From NCBI RefSeq assembly GCF_900172215.1, contig NZ_FWFP01000004.1:62001-126000 (forward strand): 64,000 nucleotides of DNA, read 5' to 3'. Positions within the stretch are counted from its first letter, which is position 1. The number at the start of each line of letters is the position of its first letter. The notes beneath the pieces were generated by a model. That model made no database searches and was not told where the DNA came from. It saw only the letters and a program-made list of their open reading frames with translations. This document shows positions 9,525 through 18,334 of this stretch, in pieces. The stretch is from Ruegeria meonggei. Its GTDB lineage: Bacteria; Pseudomonadota; Alphaproteobacteria; Rhodobacterales; Rhodobacteraceae. Made by a program: the position numbers and the translations under genes.

Positions 9525-9581
9525 CTTGCGACTTTTTTTCTATTCAATGGCCAAGACCATAGGAACCGCAGGAGAGTCCAT

Positions 9582-10196
9582 ATGTTAGCTCCGACCGAGC
9601 GTGCCAAAGCCAAAACAAAGGGCAAGCCAACCGAGCTGGGGCAAGCCATCCGAAGGCGGCGCAAGGCCATGGGTCTGACGTTAGAGCAGGTGGCGAAGTC
9701 CTCTGATCTGACAACCGGGTTCCTTTCGCAGGTTGAGCGGGGGCTCAGCTCTCCTTCTCTGACATCTTTGATGGCGATCGCAGCGGCGTTGCAAACCAGC
9801 ATCGAACAGCTTCTCAGCGTGCCCGAGGTGTATTCTGAATTCGTGCCCAAGGACCAGCGGCAGACCTATTCATTAGGCACGCGGGGGCGGTTCTATGAGA
9901 AGCTTGGTCCAGGATTCGCCGGCGCATTGTTCCATCCCCAGATCGTTCACCGCCCTGCAGGCCATGTGTCGGAAAAGATGTGCCACGATGGAGAAGCGTT
10001 CTGTTATCTGCTGTCCGGTCAGTTGGAGTATCATCTGGGGAAAGGGATTTTCATCATGTCCCCTGGTGACGTGATTCACCATGACACGTCCACGCGGCAC
10101 TACTCGGTTGTGCTGGGGGAAAATGAGGCGGTCGAGCTCTGGGTCACCACCTCTCCGATCAAAGATACAGGGCCGTCCGGGTCTGCCGCAGAGTGA
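9582..10196 (+). CDS. XRE-family regulator with C-terminal cupin sensor domain
   Basis: The 204-residue protein has an N-terminal HTH_3 DNA-binding domain (about residues 23-78: LGQAIRRRRKAMGLTLEQVA and TTGFLSQVERGLSSPSLTSL) and a C-terminal cupin (about 125-195, with GEAFCYLLSGQLEYHLG and DVIHHDTSTRHYSV). This is the common architecture of regulators of amine, amino acid and peptide use, where the cupin senses a small ligand. It sits 129 bases upstream of a peptide ABC operon on the same strand, and both promoters carry the same 20-base motif. It therefore probably regulates itself and the operon. The DNA-binding site is inferred, not shown. Confidence 0.9.
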   Translation: MLAPTERAKAKTKGKPTELGQAIRRRRKAMGLTLEQVAKSSDLTTGFLSQVERGLSSPSLTSLMAIAAALQTSIEQLLSVPEVYSEFVPKDQRQTYSLGTRGRFYEKLGPGFAGALFHPQIVHRPAGHVSEKMCHDGEAFCYLLSGQLEYHLGKGIFIMSPGDVIHHDTSTRHYSVVLGENEAVELWVTTSPIKDTGPSGSAAE

Positions 10197-10241
10197 TTGG
10201 GATAACGTGTAGATTGGATACAAGTAAAAAAGTTTAACCCA

Positions 10242-10261
10242 TCACTAAAAAAAACTTTAGT
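10242..10261 (+). promoter_or_regulatory. Putative operator of the peptide ABC operon (copy 2)
   Basis: TCACTAAAAAAAACTTTAGT matches the motif upstream of the XRE-cupin regulator at 16 of 20 positions and lies 64 bases before the binding-protein gene. Its flanks repeat the AAGTTTA / ACTT symmetry, and TTAG-TAAAA-CTAA (10258-10270) adds a further inverted pair. Confidence 0.5.
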
Positions 10262-10325
10262 AAAACTAAGAATCGCGTATTCTCTCGATCAGGAATGACA
10301 TAGATTTTTCCGGGAGGAGAGAAGA

Positions 10326-11909
10326 ATGATGCTGAAGACGGTACTGGGAATGACCATCGCCGCCACGCTGTCGATGCCGGCAATGGCGCAGGAGCGGGGC
10401 GGAACCCTGAATTTTGCGCGCTATGACGGTTCGCGGCTGATTGACCCAATCTATGCGGACCGCAATCCCGACATCTGGATGGTCGGCAGCCTGTTCGACA
10501 CTCTGCTGCGCGGCAGCGCCGATGGAAACTCAGTCGAGCCTGGCCTGGCAGAAAGCCATGCGGTCTCCGAAGATGGCAAATCCGTAACTCTGACCCTGCG
10601 CGAAGGCGTGCTGTTTGCCGATGGCTCACCGATGTCCGGCGCGGATGTCGTCTTTTCCCTTGATCGGGCGCGCAACCCTGACCTCAGCCCCTGGGCCGGT
10701 CTGTTGGGGTCGATAGACTCGGTTTCGGCGGACGGCAATTCCGTGACCATTGCGCTGTCGGCACCTGACCCAACCTTGCTGTCGATGCTGGCAACGTTCA
10801 ATACGGCCATCGTCTCAAAAGCCGCTTTTGACGCCGCCGCTGGCGCGACGGATCAGGACAAATCCGCCGGGATCTTTGCAGCGAAATCGGCAGGCGTTGG
10901 GTCTGGGCCATTCTATCTGTGCGGTTTTGAACAGGGCGCATCGATGGATTTCTGCGCCAACGAGAATTACTGGCGCATGGGTGCGGATGGTAAAGCGCTG
11001 CCCTATCTGGACGGCGTGCATTTTGAGATCGTGCCCGACGATGCGACCCGTATCCTGCGCCTGCAGGCCGGTGAGGTGGATGCCGCGGAATTCATCCCGT
11101 TCAGCCGTGTGGCGGAGCTGGAGGCTGATCCAAACATCAAGATGCAGCTCTACCCGTCCACCCGGATCATCTATTCGCCGATCAACACGCGTGAAGCGCG
11201 GGCAGATGGGTCACCTAATCCGCTTGCAGACGCACGGGTGAGGCAGGCGTTGAACTACGGCACGAACAAGGATGCTTTGATCGGTGTGGTTCTGCATGGG
11301 GCTGGACAACCGATGAGCTCGCCTCTGATGGCCAAGGCCACGCAATATGCAGCCGACATGGACCCGCTTTATGCCTATGACATGGACAAGGCCAAGGCGC
11401 TTATGTCCGAGGCCGGTGTGCAGCCGGGTACAGAGGTGACATTAACCACACTGGCGGGGTCGGCGGATGACGCCACGATTTTTGCAGCGCTTCAGCAGAT
11501 GTGGGCCCCGTTGGGCATCAATCTGGTGGTCGAACAGGTCGATGGCGCAACACGCGGCGCCAAGAACCGTTCGGGTGAGTTCGATATTCACACCTATGGC
11601 TGGGTCAATGACGTGAACGATCCAAGCCAGGTTGTGGGATGGCTGGGCTATACCCCGACTGCCAAGGCCGTGGGCACAGGTTGGGAAAACCCCGAGTTCA
11701 ACTCCCTGTTCGAAGAAGCCGCCAAGGAGATGGACCCAGAGGCCCGCAAGGCCAAGTTCGCCCGGATGCAGGAAGTTTATGCAGAAGCAGCACCGTTGCT
11801 GTTCATGTACGAAACACCCTTTGCCGTGGCCGTAGGCAATGCTGTCGATGGGTATGTCCAAACCCCCTTGGGCAACAACATCTTCGATGAAGCAACGGTC
11901 AGCCGTTAA
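10326..11909 (+). CDS. Peptide ABC transporter substrate-binding protein (SBP_bac_5)
   Basis: The 527-residue periplasmic binding protein belongs to the oligopeptide/dipeptide family (DppA/OppA type). A signal peptide ends near SMPAMAQE (residues ~15-22). Family features include RYDGSRLIDPIYADRN near the N-terminus, VTLTLREGVLFADGSPMSGADV around residues 85-105 and VRQALNYGTNKDALI around 305-320. It heads an operon with two permeases, two ATPases and an aminopeptidase, so the ligand is probably a peptide. A GGAGGAGAG ribosome site lies just upstream. A strong hairpin directly after the stop probably stabilises this transcript so that the binding protein is made in excess. Confidence 0.93.
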   Translation: MMLKTVLGMTIAATLSMPAMAQERGGTLNFARYDGSRLIDPIYADRNPDIWMVGSLFDTLLRGSADGNSVEPGLAESHAVSEDGKSVTLTLREGVLFADGSPMSGADVVFSLDRARNPDLSPWAGLLGSIDSVSADGNSVTIALSAPDPTLLSMLATFNTAIVSKAAFDAAAGATDQDKSAGIFAAKSAGVGSGPFYLCGFEQGASMDFCANENYWRMGADGKALPYLDGVHFEIVPDDATRILRLQAGEVDAAEFIPFSRVAELEADPNIKMQLYPSTRIIYSPINTREARADGSPNPLADARVRQALNYGTNKDALIGVVLHGAGQPMSSPLMAKATQYAADMDPLYAYDMDKAKALMSEAGVQPGTEVTLTTLAGSADDATIFAALQQMWAPLGINLVVEQVDGATRGAKNRSGEFDIHTYGWVNDVNDPSQVVGWLGYTPTAKAVGTGWENPEFNSLFEEAAKEMDPEARKAKFARMQEVYAEAAPLLFMYETPFAVAVGNAVDGYVQTPLGNNIFDEATVSR

Positions 11910-11924
11910 TATCTGACCCTTCTT

Positions 11925-11947
11925 CCCGTCGCCTTTTAGGCGGCGGG
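11925..11947 (+). terminator. Intercistronic hairpin after the binding-protein gene
   Basis: CCCGTCGCC (11925-11933) pairs with GGCGGCGGG (11939-11947), with one T-G wobble, around a five-base TTTTA loop. No U-tract follows, only ATTCTT. It is more likely an mRNA-stabilising or partial-termination element between the highly expressed binding protein and the permease genes than a full terminator. Confidence 0.65.
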
Positions 11948-11968
11948 ATTCTTGTGCGGAGCGTGCGT

Positions 11969-12910
11969 GTGTCCAGCCTGACTTATATCTTCAAACGGCT
12001 TTTTCTGATGATCCCGACCTTCTTTCTGGTCATGGTGATCATTTTTCTTCTGGTGCGCATGTTGCCCGGTGACCCGGCGATTGCAATGGCCGGGGATCGG
12101 GCCTCGGATGCTGATATCCAGGCCATCCGTGAACGGTTGGGATTGACCCAACCGATGGTGGTGCAGTTCTGGCTGTTCCTCAGCAATACGGTTCAGGGTG
12201 ATTTGGGCCGGTCCATTCTGATGCGATCGGATGTCACCACTGTGATTGTCGACCGTCTGCCGATTACGGTGTTTCTGACGGTCTATTCTGTTGTGCTGTC
12301 TCTGTTGATTGCCGGGCCTCTGGCCTTTGTCGCGGCGCTCAATCGTGGGCGCTGGCCGGATGCGGTGATCCGCACGGTGTTTCAGGTCGGTCTGTCGATG
12401 CCCGTATTCTATATCGGTCTGGTTCTGCTGACCTTTTTGGCCGCGCAGCTGCGATTGTTCCCGGTGGGCGGGTACGGCGATACGTTCGGGGAACGGCTAT
12501 ATCATTTGTTCCTGCCTTCGGTCACCGTTGCATTGTATACCTCTGCCATCATCATGCGGAACCTGCGCAGCGCGATTATCGAGGTTCTGGATGCCGAATA
12601 CGTCCAGTTTGCCCGTGCCAAAGGGCTGCCCGCGCGGCTGATCCTGGGACGGCACGTGTTGCGCAATGCGTTGATCTCAACCGTGACGCTGCTGGGCTTG
12701 TCCATCGGCAACCTGATGAGTGGTACTCTGGTCACCGAGACGGTGTTTGCGGTTCCAGGCATGGGGCGGCTGATGCTCGAGGCGATCTTTGCCCGGGACT
12801 ATCCGCTGATTCAGGGCCTGACCCTGACCTTTGCCCTGTTGGTATCTCTGGTTTTCCTGATGACGGATCTGTTCCAGAGCCGCCTTGATCCAAGGATGCG
12901 ACTGCAATGA
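11969..12910 (+). CDS. Peptide ABC transporter permease (DppB-like)
   Basis: First inner-membrane permease of the importer, with about six transmembrane segments. The N-terminus LTYIFKRLFLMIPTFFLVMV is typical of the DppB/OppB family, and the EAA loop that docks the ATPase is seen around residues 205-225 (VQFARAKGLPARLILGRHVL). I prefer the GTG at 11969 because GGAG lies seven bases upstream; in-frame GTG codons at 11954 and 11963 are alternatives that add up to five residues. Length from 11969 is 313 residues. It overlaps the next permease by four bases (ATGA). Confidence 0.92.
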   Translation: MSSLTYIFKRLFLMIPTFFLVMVIIFLLVRMLPGDPAIAMAGDRASDADIQAIRERLGLTQPMVVQFWLFLSNTVQGDLGRSILMRSDVTTVIVDRLPITVFLTVYSVVLSLLIAGPLAFVAALNRGRWPDAVIRTVFQVGLSMPVFYIGLVLLTFLAAQLRLFPVGGYGDTFGERLYHLFLPSVTVALYTSAIIMRNLRSAIIEVLDAEYVQFARAKGLPARLILGRHVLRNALISTVTLLGLSIGNLMSGTLVTETVFAVPGMGRLMLEAIFARDYPLIQGLTLTFALLVSLVFLMTDLFQSRLDPRMRLQ

Positions 12911-13758
12911 GTGATGCGATTTTTACCCCCACGCAACCGACATTCATGCAACGGGCGCTGCGCAAACCGGGGTTTGTGGCCGGATTGCTGATTATCGGAT
13001 TTTCAATCATGCTGGCCGTTTTTCCCGGTGTGTTTGCCCCCTATGATCCAAACGCAATCGATTATCTGGCGCTTAGGCAGCCACCTTCGTGGGCGCATCC
13101 CTTCGGCACCGATCTGCTGGGGCGGGATAGCCTGTCACGGGTAATCTGGGCTTATCAGGTCAACATGCAGATGGCGGTGTTTGGCACGGTCTTTGCTCTG
13201 GTGACCGGTGTTATCATCGGGGCACTGGTGGGGTATTACCGGGGCATTGCCGATCTGATTTTTGGCCGGATTGTTGATGCGGTCATCACCTTCCCGTTTT
13301 TGGTTCTGGTTATCGCGGTTGTCGCTGTGTTGGGGCCGGGTCTGGTCAATATGTATATCGCGATTTCGGTGGTCTACTGGGTATATTACGCGCGTTTGAT
13401 GCGAGGCGAGGTGATTGCCCAGATGGGCAACGATTACGCCGCGGCCGGAATAGTCATGGGTTACTCGGATCGACGCATCATATTCCGCCACCTGCTGCCC
13501 AACGCGATTACGCCTGTCATCGTTTACTGGATGACCGATATGGCGCTGGTGATCCTGTTGGGCTCGTCCCTGGGGTATCTGGGTCTGGGCGCGCAACCGC
13601 CACAGTCCGAGTGGGGCGTGCTGATTGCCGAAGGCCGCAACTTTATCTCAACTGCCTGGTGGCTAAGCCTGATGCCGGGCATTGCCATTGTTGTGACCGG
13701 GCTGGGCTTTTCACTGTTGGGTGACGGTTTGGCCGATCTCCTGAGACCACGGGGGTAG
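12907..13758 (+). CDS. Peptide ABC transporter permease (DppC-like)
   Basis: Second permease, 283 residues, with an N-terminal OppC-type segment and five to six membrane helices. FGTDLLGRDSLSRVIW (about residues 62-77) is the family hallmark, and the EAA loop is near residues 175-200 (YAAAGIVMGYSDRRIIFRHL). It overlaps the DppB-like gene by four bases, and the first ATPase gene starts three bases after its stop, so the transporter genes are translationally coupled. It forms the translocation pore together with the DppB-like subunit. Confidence 0.92.
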   Translation: MSDAIFTPTQPTFMQRALRKPGFVAGLLIIGFSIMLAVFPGVFAPYDPNAIDYLALRQPPSWAHPFGTDLLGRDSLSRVIWAYQVNMQMAVFGTVFALVTGVIIGALVGYYRGIADLIFGRIVDAVITFPFLVLVIAVVAVLGPGLVNMYIAISVVYWVYYARLMRGEVIAQMGNDYAAAGIVMGYSDRRIIFRHLLPNAITPVIVYWMTDMALVILLGSSLGYLGLGAQPPQSEWGVLIAEGRNFISTAWWLSLMPGIAIVVTGLGFSLLGDGLADLLRPRG

Positions 13759-13761
13759 AGA

Positions 13762-14754
13762 GTGGAACACCAAGTACCAATTCTCGAGGTGGACGGATTG
13801 TGCACCACGTTTCACCGCACGGGTCAGGCGTTGCCTGCGCTTCGTGATGTCAGTTTCTCAGTCTCACAGGGTGAGGTTCTGGGGCTGGTCGGTGAAAGCG
13901 GCTCTGGCAAGAGCGTAACCCTACGATCAATTATTGGCTTGGCCCGCCGATATGGCAATGTAACTGGGCAGGTACGCTGGCAGGGGCGCGATCTGGTGGG
14001 GATGCCGGATCGCGCATTGCGCCAAATCCAGGGGCGCGAGATCGCGATGATCTTTCAGGAGCCGATGACCTCGCTCAATCCTCTGCTGACGGTCGGGCTG
14101 CAGCTTGAGGAAACCCTGCACGCCCATACTGATTTGTCTAAGGTGGCGCGTCGTGATCGCGCAATCGAAATGCTGAACCTGGTCGGCATCCCCTCGGCCA
14201 AGCAACGGTTGAAGGACTATCCGCATCAATTCTCAGGTGGGATGCGGCAGCGCGTGATGATCGCCATTGCTTTGGCCGCGACGCCCAAATTATTGCTGGC
14301 GGATGAGCCTACAACAGCATTGGACGTGACCATTCAGGCGCAAATACTTGATCTAATCCTGCAGTTGGCGCAGGACATGGATATGGGCGTGGTGCTGGTG
14401 ACCCATGATTTGGGCGTGGTGGCCCAAACCTGCGACAATGTCGCGGTGATGTATGCCGGACGGATCGTCGAACAGGGGCCGGTGCGCGGCGTGCTGAAAC
14501 ACCCGCGCCATCCTTACACAGTCGGACTGATGCGATCGGTGCCGGAAAACCTGCCGCCAAGGACGTCGCTCTATTCGGTGCCGGGTGTTCCACCCAGCCT
14601 TGATGCACTGCCACGGGGATGTGCCTTTGCACCCCGTTGTGCCGCCTGTGTCGCCTCCTGCGAACAGGATCGGCCACCGTTATCCCTGATCACAGAGGGG
14701 CGCCAGGTTGCCTGTTTCAATCCGGTCACCAATGAACAGGGGAATGCCGCATGA
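13762..14754 (+). CDS. Peptide ABC transporter ATP-binding protein (DppD-like)
   Basis: The 330-residue ATPase has Walker [17 protein letters not shown] (about residues 41-56), the ABC signature [14 protein letters not shown], Walker [13 protein letters not shown] and the switch histidine in [10 protein letters not shown]. The C-terminal oligopeptide extension has the usual cysteine-rich motif ([14 protein letters not shown], about residues 295-308). It starts with GTG three bases after the DppC-like gene and overlaps the second ATPase by four bases. The pair of ATPases forms a heterodimer that powers peptide import. Confidence 0.93.
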   Translation: MEHQVPILEVDGLCTTFHRTGQALPALRDVSFSVSQGEVLGLVGESGSGKSVTLRSIIGLARRYGNVTGQVRWQGRDLVGMPDRALRQIQGREIAMIFQEPMTSLNPLLTVGLQLEETLHAHTDLSKVARRDRAIEMLNLVGIPSAKQRLKDYPHQFSGGMRQRVMIAIALAATPKLLLADEPTTALDVTIQAQILDLILQLAQDMDMGVVLVTHDLGVVAQTCDNVAVMYAGRIVEQGPVRGVLKHPRHPYTVGLMRSVPENLPPRTSLYSVPGVPPSLDALPRGCAFAPRCAACVASCEQDRPPLSLITEGRQVACFNPVTNEQGNAA

Positions 14755-15749
14755 AAAGCGCCGTATTGCAAATTCAGGACCTGCATTTACGCTTTCCCAT
14801 GGGGCGTAGCATGGCCGATGTGGTCACGGGTCGGCCGGGCCGCGTTGTAAGTGCTCTGAACGGTGTCAGCTTGGACCTGTACCGGGGAGAGACCCTTGGT
14901 ATTGTGGGCGAATCTGGCTGCGGCAAGTCCACTTTGGCACGCTGTATTGTCCGTCTGTACAAGCCAAGCGAAGGCGAAGTCCGATTTGACGGGAAAGACA
15001 TCTTTGACGCGGCGCAACGTACAGATCGCAGCTATAACCGCCGTGTTCAGATGATGTTTCAGGATCCGTATTCCTCGCTCAATCCGCGGATGACAACAGG
15101 ACAAATTCTGGCCGAGGCGCTTCGGGTTCACGACATGCGCCCCGAGGATGGTATCCTCGCCCGCGTGGCTGAACTGTTGGATCTGGTCCGGTTGCCGCAG
15201 GACGCTCAGCACAAATTACCGCACGAGTTTTCCGGCGGTCAGCGTCAGCGTATCGCAATCGCTCGGGCCCTGGCGGTCGAGCCCGAAGTGCTGATCGCGG
15301 ATGAGTTGGTCTCGGCACTGGATGTGTCGGTTCAGGCACAGGTGGTGAATCTGCTGCTTGAGCTGCAGAGCGACCTTGGCCTGACCATTCTTTTTGTAGC
15401 ACATGATCTGCGTCTGGTCCGGCATGTGTCGAACCGGGTGGCGGTGATCTATCTGGGACGGATTGTCGAGATCGGGGACAGCGAAACCCTGTTCTCGAAT
15501 CCAGCCCATCCTTATAGTCAGGCTCTGTTGTCCGCTGCCCCGTCACTGGACCCGGACGACCGGGGCAAGGCCACCAAGTTGGAGGGGGAACTACCCTCAC
15601 CGCTAAACATGCCGCCAGGCTGTCCGTTTCACGCGCGCTGCCGTCATGCCAGCGAAATATGCAAACAACAGGTTCCTGCCCTTTTGCCTTTCGAAGGGCG
15701 TGGTGAGGTGGCCTGTCATCATGTTGAAGAGATTAATGCCCATGCTTGA
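14751..15749 (+). CDS. Peptide ABC transporter ATP-binding protein (DppF-like)
   Basis: The 332-residue second ATPase has Walker A GIVGESGCGKSTLARC, signature FSGGQRQRIAIARAL and a Walker B region reading VLIADELVSALDVSVQAQ. The usual Pro after the catalytic Glu is Leu, a common variant in DppF-type proteins. The C-terminal CPFHARCRHASEIC (about residues 296-309) is the oligopeptide extension motif. An 'MGRSMADVVTG' segment near the N-terminus precedes the ATPase core. The aminopeptidase gene overlaps its end by eight bases. Confidence 0.93.
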   Translation: MKSAVLQIQDLHLRFPMGRSMADVVTGRPGRVVSALNGVSLDLYRGETLGIVGESGCGKSTLARCIVRLYKPSEGEVRFDGKDIFDAAQRTDRSYNRRVQMMFQDPYSSLNPRMTTGQILAEALRVHDMRPEDGILARVAELLDLVRLPQDAQHKLPHEFSGGQRQRIAIARALAVEPEVLIADELVSALDVSVQAQVVNLLLELQSDLGLTILFVAHDLRLVRHVSNRVAVIYLGRIVEIGDSETLFSNPAHPYSQALLSAAPSLDPDDRGKATKLEGELPSPLNMPPGCPFHARCRHASEICKQQVPALLPFEGRGEVACHHVEEINAHA

Positions 15750-17541
15750 TGCGCCCGAAACCAAACGCGAGGCGATCATTACTGCCCTGCGGGCAGAATT
15801 GCAGGCGCAAGGTCTGGATGCTTTCATCCTGCCCCGCTATGACGCGCATCAGGCGGAATATCTGGCCCCACATGATGAACGACTGGCCTATGTCACCGGG
15901 TTCACCGGCACCGCCGGGATGGCAGTTGTCACAATGGACACGGTCGCCCTGTTCGTGGACGGACGATATGTGGTGCAGGCCGCAAATCAATGCCCTTCGG
16001 CGCAGTTTACACACCTGCATCTATTCGACGACCTACCCGAGCACTGGTTGGCCGAACGGGCTCAGCCCGGATGGCGTATCGGTTTCGATGCCATGCATCT
16101 GTCACCAGTCTTGTATGACCGTTTCGCCAATGCGTTGCAGCGCCAAGAGCTGACCCCGGTCGCAAAGAACCCCGTAGACGCGGTTTGGCCTGACCAACCC
16201 CCGATCCCGATGGGTCGGGTTGAGCCGTTTCCAGTGCAGTTTTCAGGCAAGCCGTCGGGCGATAAGATCGACGATCTGGTTGCGGGAATGCGCCGCTTTG
16301 GGGCCGGGTTGCTGGTCGAAACTCAGCCGGACAATATTGCTTGGCTGTTAAATGTCCGGGGGGCAGACGTCGCCCTAAATCCGGTGCCGCATTCGTTTCT
16401 AATGGTCGACGTCTCGGGTCAGGTTCTGTGGTTTGTCGCGCCGCAAAAGCTGGATCAGAGTGTCACGGATCACCTGCCTGACGACGTTCAGCTTTGCGTA
16501 CCTGAGGCATTTCTACCGTCGCTGGAGGCCAGGGCTGCTGTAGGGCAGGGCGTCATGTTTGACCCCGAGTTCTCACCAGAGGCCGTCCGTATCGTGCTGC
16601 AGCGCATCGGTGCCGATCAGAAGCCCCGGCCAAGCTTGCTGACCACGGCCAAGACGCAAAAGAACCCGACGGAAATCGAGGGGATGCGCGCCTGCCACAT
16701 CGCTGACGGCATCGCCTGGACAGAATTCTGTGCCTGGTTGGCGGCCACGGTTCCAGAACGTGCCAACATGGGTAATCCGGTGACGGAACGCGAGGCTGAA
16801 TTGGCTATGCAGGGGTTCAGGCGTGAGCAATCCGGGTTTCTCGGAGACAGTTTCAACCCGATATCCGCTGCGGATGGCAATGCCGCCATGTGCCACTATG
16901 CAACGCAGGAAGGCAATGTGGTGCCCTTAGTCAAAGACGGCACATATCTGTTGGATTCCGGAGGGCAGTTTGAAACGGGCACGACGGATGCCACTCGCAG
17001 CTTTGCCTTCGGCCCTAACAGGCCCGACGGGTATGATCGGGCTTATACAGCTGTTTTCAAAGCTTTTCACGCATTGTGCACTCTGCGCTTTCCACCCGGA
17101 ACACAAGGCCATCACATTGATGCTATCTGCCGCCGCCCGTTGTGGGATCTCGGGCTGGACTACGATCATGGCACCGGTCACGGCGTTGGCCACCGCCTGT
17201 CGGTACACGAGCATCCTCAGCGGATCGGCAAACCTTACAACCCCGTTGATCTGGCCCCCGGTATGATCCTGTCGATCGAGCCGGGTTACTATGAAACCGA
17301 CCGATTTGGCATTCGGATCGAAAACCTGTTTGAAATCACGCAGGCTGATGATGGATTTATGACATTCTCGAACATGACCTGGTGCCCCATTCAAACAGAC
17401 ATGTTGGTGCAAGATCTTCTGACCCAGGCCGAGCGTGAATGGCTGAACAGTTATCATACAAAGCTGTTGCAACGCATAGGCCCCAGATTGTCGCCGTCTG
17501 CCTTGGAATGGGCCCGAGAAGCCTGCGCATCATTGACCTGA
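15742..17541 (+). CDS. M24 family Xaa-Pro aminopeptidase
   Basis: The 599-residue aminopeptidase P removes the N-terminal residue before a proline, using two metal ions. It has the two creatinase-like N-terminal domains (about residues 1-300) and a C-terminal pita-bread domain. Metal-site motifs are present: LDSGGQFETGTTDATRSF (two Asp), HGTGHGVGH (His) and LSIEPGYYETDRFGIRIEN (two Glu). The ATG at 15742 has GAAGAGA nine bases upstream and overlaps the preceding ATPase stop by eight bases; an ATG at 15736 is the alternative. As the last gene of the peptide importer operon it probably breaks down imported Pro-containing peptides in the cytoplasm. Confidence 0.92.
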   Translation: MLDAPETKREAIITALRAELQAQGLDAFILPRYDAHQAEYLAPHDERLAYVTGFTGTAGMAVVTMDTVALFVDGRYVVQAANQCPSAQFTHLHLFDDLPEHWLAERAQPGWRIGFDAMHLSPVLYDRFANALQRQELTPVAKNPVDAVWPDQPPIPMGRVEPFPVQFSGKPSGDKIDDLVAGMRRFGAGLLVETQPDNIAWLLNVRGADVALNPVPHSFLMVDVSGQVLWFVAPQKLDQSVTDHLPDDVQLCVPEAFLPSLEARAAVGQGVMFDPEFSPEAVRIVLQRIGADQKPRPSLLTTAKTQKNPTEIEGMRACHIADGIAWTEFCAWLAATVPERANMGNPVTEREAELAMQGFRREQSGFLGDSFNPISAADGNAAMCHYATQEGNVVPLVKDGTYLLDSGGQFETGTTDATRSFAFGPNRPDGYDRAYTAVFKAFHALCTLRFPPGTQGHHIDAICRRPLWDLGLDYDHGTGHGVGHRLSVHEHPQRIGKPYNPVDLAPGMILSIEPGYYETDRFGIRIENLFEITQADDGFMTFSNMTWCPIQTDMLVQDLLTQAEREWLNSYHTKLLQRIGPRLSPSALEWAREACASLT

Positions 17542-17719
17542 GTGCTAGACTGCGATGCTTAGCCCAGAGACGCCGGGTTATGGCTGACGCCCAACTGATA
17601 TCGAACCAGCGGGTTGGGAAGGTCGGCCAGCCATGGCATCAGAAACGCAGTGGGGTGCTTTCGGGTCGCGTAACTCAATCACAGCTTGAACTTCGTGCCG
17701 CTCTGCGCGACTTGAAGAC

Positions 17720-18334
17720 ATGAGCGATTTGAATTGCCCTAATTGCGGATCTCAATGTCCAGTTGCCTTAAAAGCGGCAAAGGTAGTGACCTGCCCGGCC
17801 TGCAGCACCACCTTAATTCTTCGCGGCGCACATATTGAAAACGCGGGCGAGCAGGGGATCATGCACGACGCCCCCATGCTGTTTGGCATCGGCGACTATG
17901 TCGAATTGGGCAGCAAAACGATCCAAATCGTCGGTCACGCGCGGTTTTCTTATGGCCGGGGGTTTTGGGACGAGTTCTGTGGATTGTCCACGACAAGCGA
18001 AACGATCTGGATTTCGGTCGATGAAGGTGACGTGATTCTGCAGACCCCAGTAACCGGTCCAGCCCAACCAAAGTTTCGCCCCCCCTTCAAACCCGGCGAG
18101 ACGTTAGAGTTTGACGGCACCACCTATACTGTCACCGAAGTGGAACAGGCTGAATGTGTTGCCTTACGCGGGCAGTTCGACGAAGAGCTGCACGTGGGCG
18201 AGACCTATGACTTCGTGAATGCTTCAGCTGATGGATATGCCCTGTTGTCAGGCGAGTTTTGGGGCAAAGAGGCGGCGTGGTACACAGGGCGCTGGCATGA
18301 CCCGTTTGGTGTGCAGGTGGTCAGACCAACATGA
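17720..18334 (+). CDS. DUF4178 domain protein with N-terminal zinc ribbon
   Basis: The 204-residue protein starts with a zinc-ribbon-like CPNCGSQCP...CPACSTT (residues 5-31, two CxxC pairs). A DUF4178-type beta-rich domain follows (about 50-200), with a recurring W/Y pattern (YGRGFWDEFCG, ETIWISVDEGD, GEFWGKEAAWYTGRW). DUF4178 has no settled function, but its genes are often found with DUF350 membrane proteins and aminopropyltransferase-like enzymes, as here. It overlaps the next DUF4178 gene by four bases. The 178 bases before it hold only a doubtful 47-codon frame. Confidence 0.8.
   Translation: MSDLNCPNCGSQCPVALKAAKVVTCPACSTTLILRGAHIENAGEQGIMHDAPMLFGIGDYVELGSKTIQIVGHARFSYGRGFWDEFCGLSTTSETIWISVDEGDVILQTPVTGPAQPKFRPPFKPGETLEFDGTTYTVTEVEQAECVALRGQFDEELHVGETYDFVNASADGYALLSGEFWGKEAAWYTGRWHDPFGVQVVRPT

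Noticed and set aside
17580-17723. A 47-codon frame from ATG 17580 that overlaps the first DUF4178 start by four bases
   Set aside because: Spacing looks operon-like, but the ribosome site is weak, the composition is ordinary and no domain or membrane segment is seen. The opposite strand has an equally long frame here, so chance is as likely.
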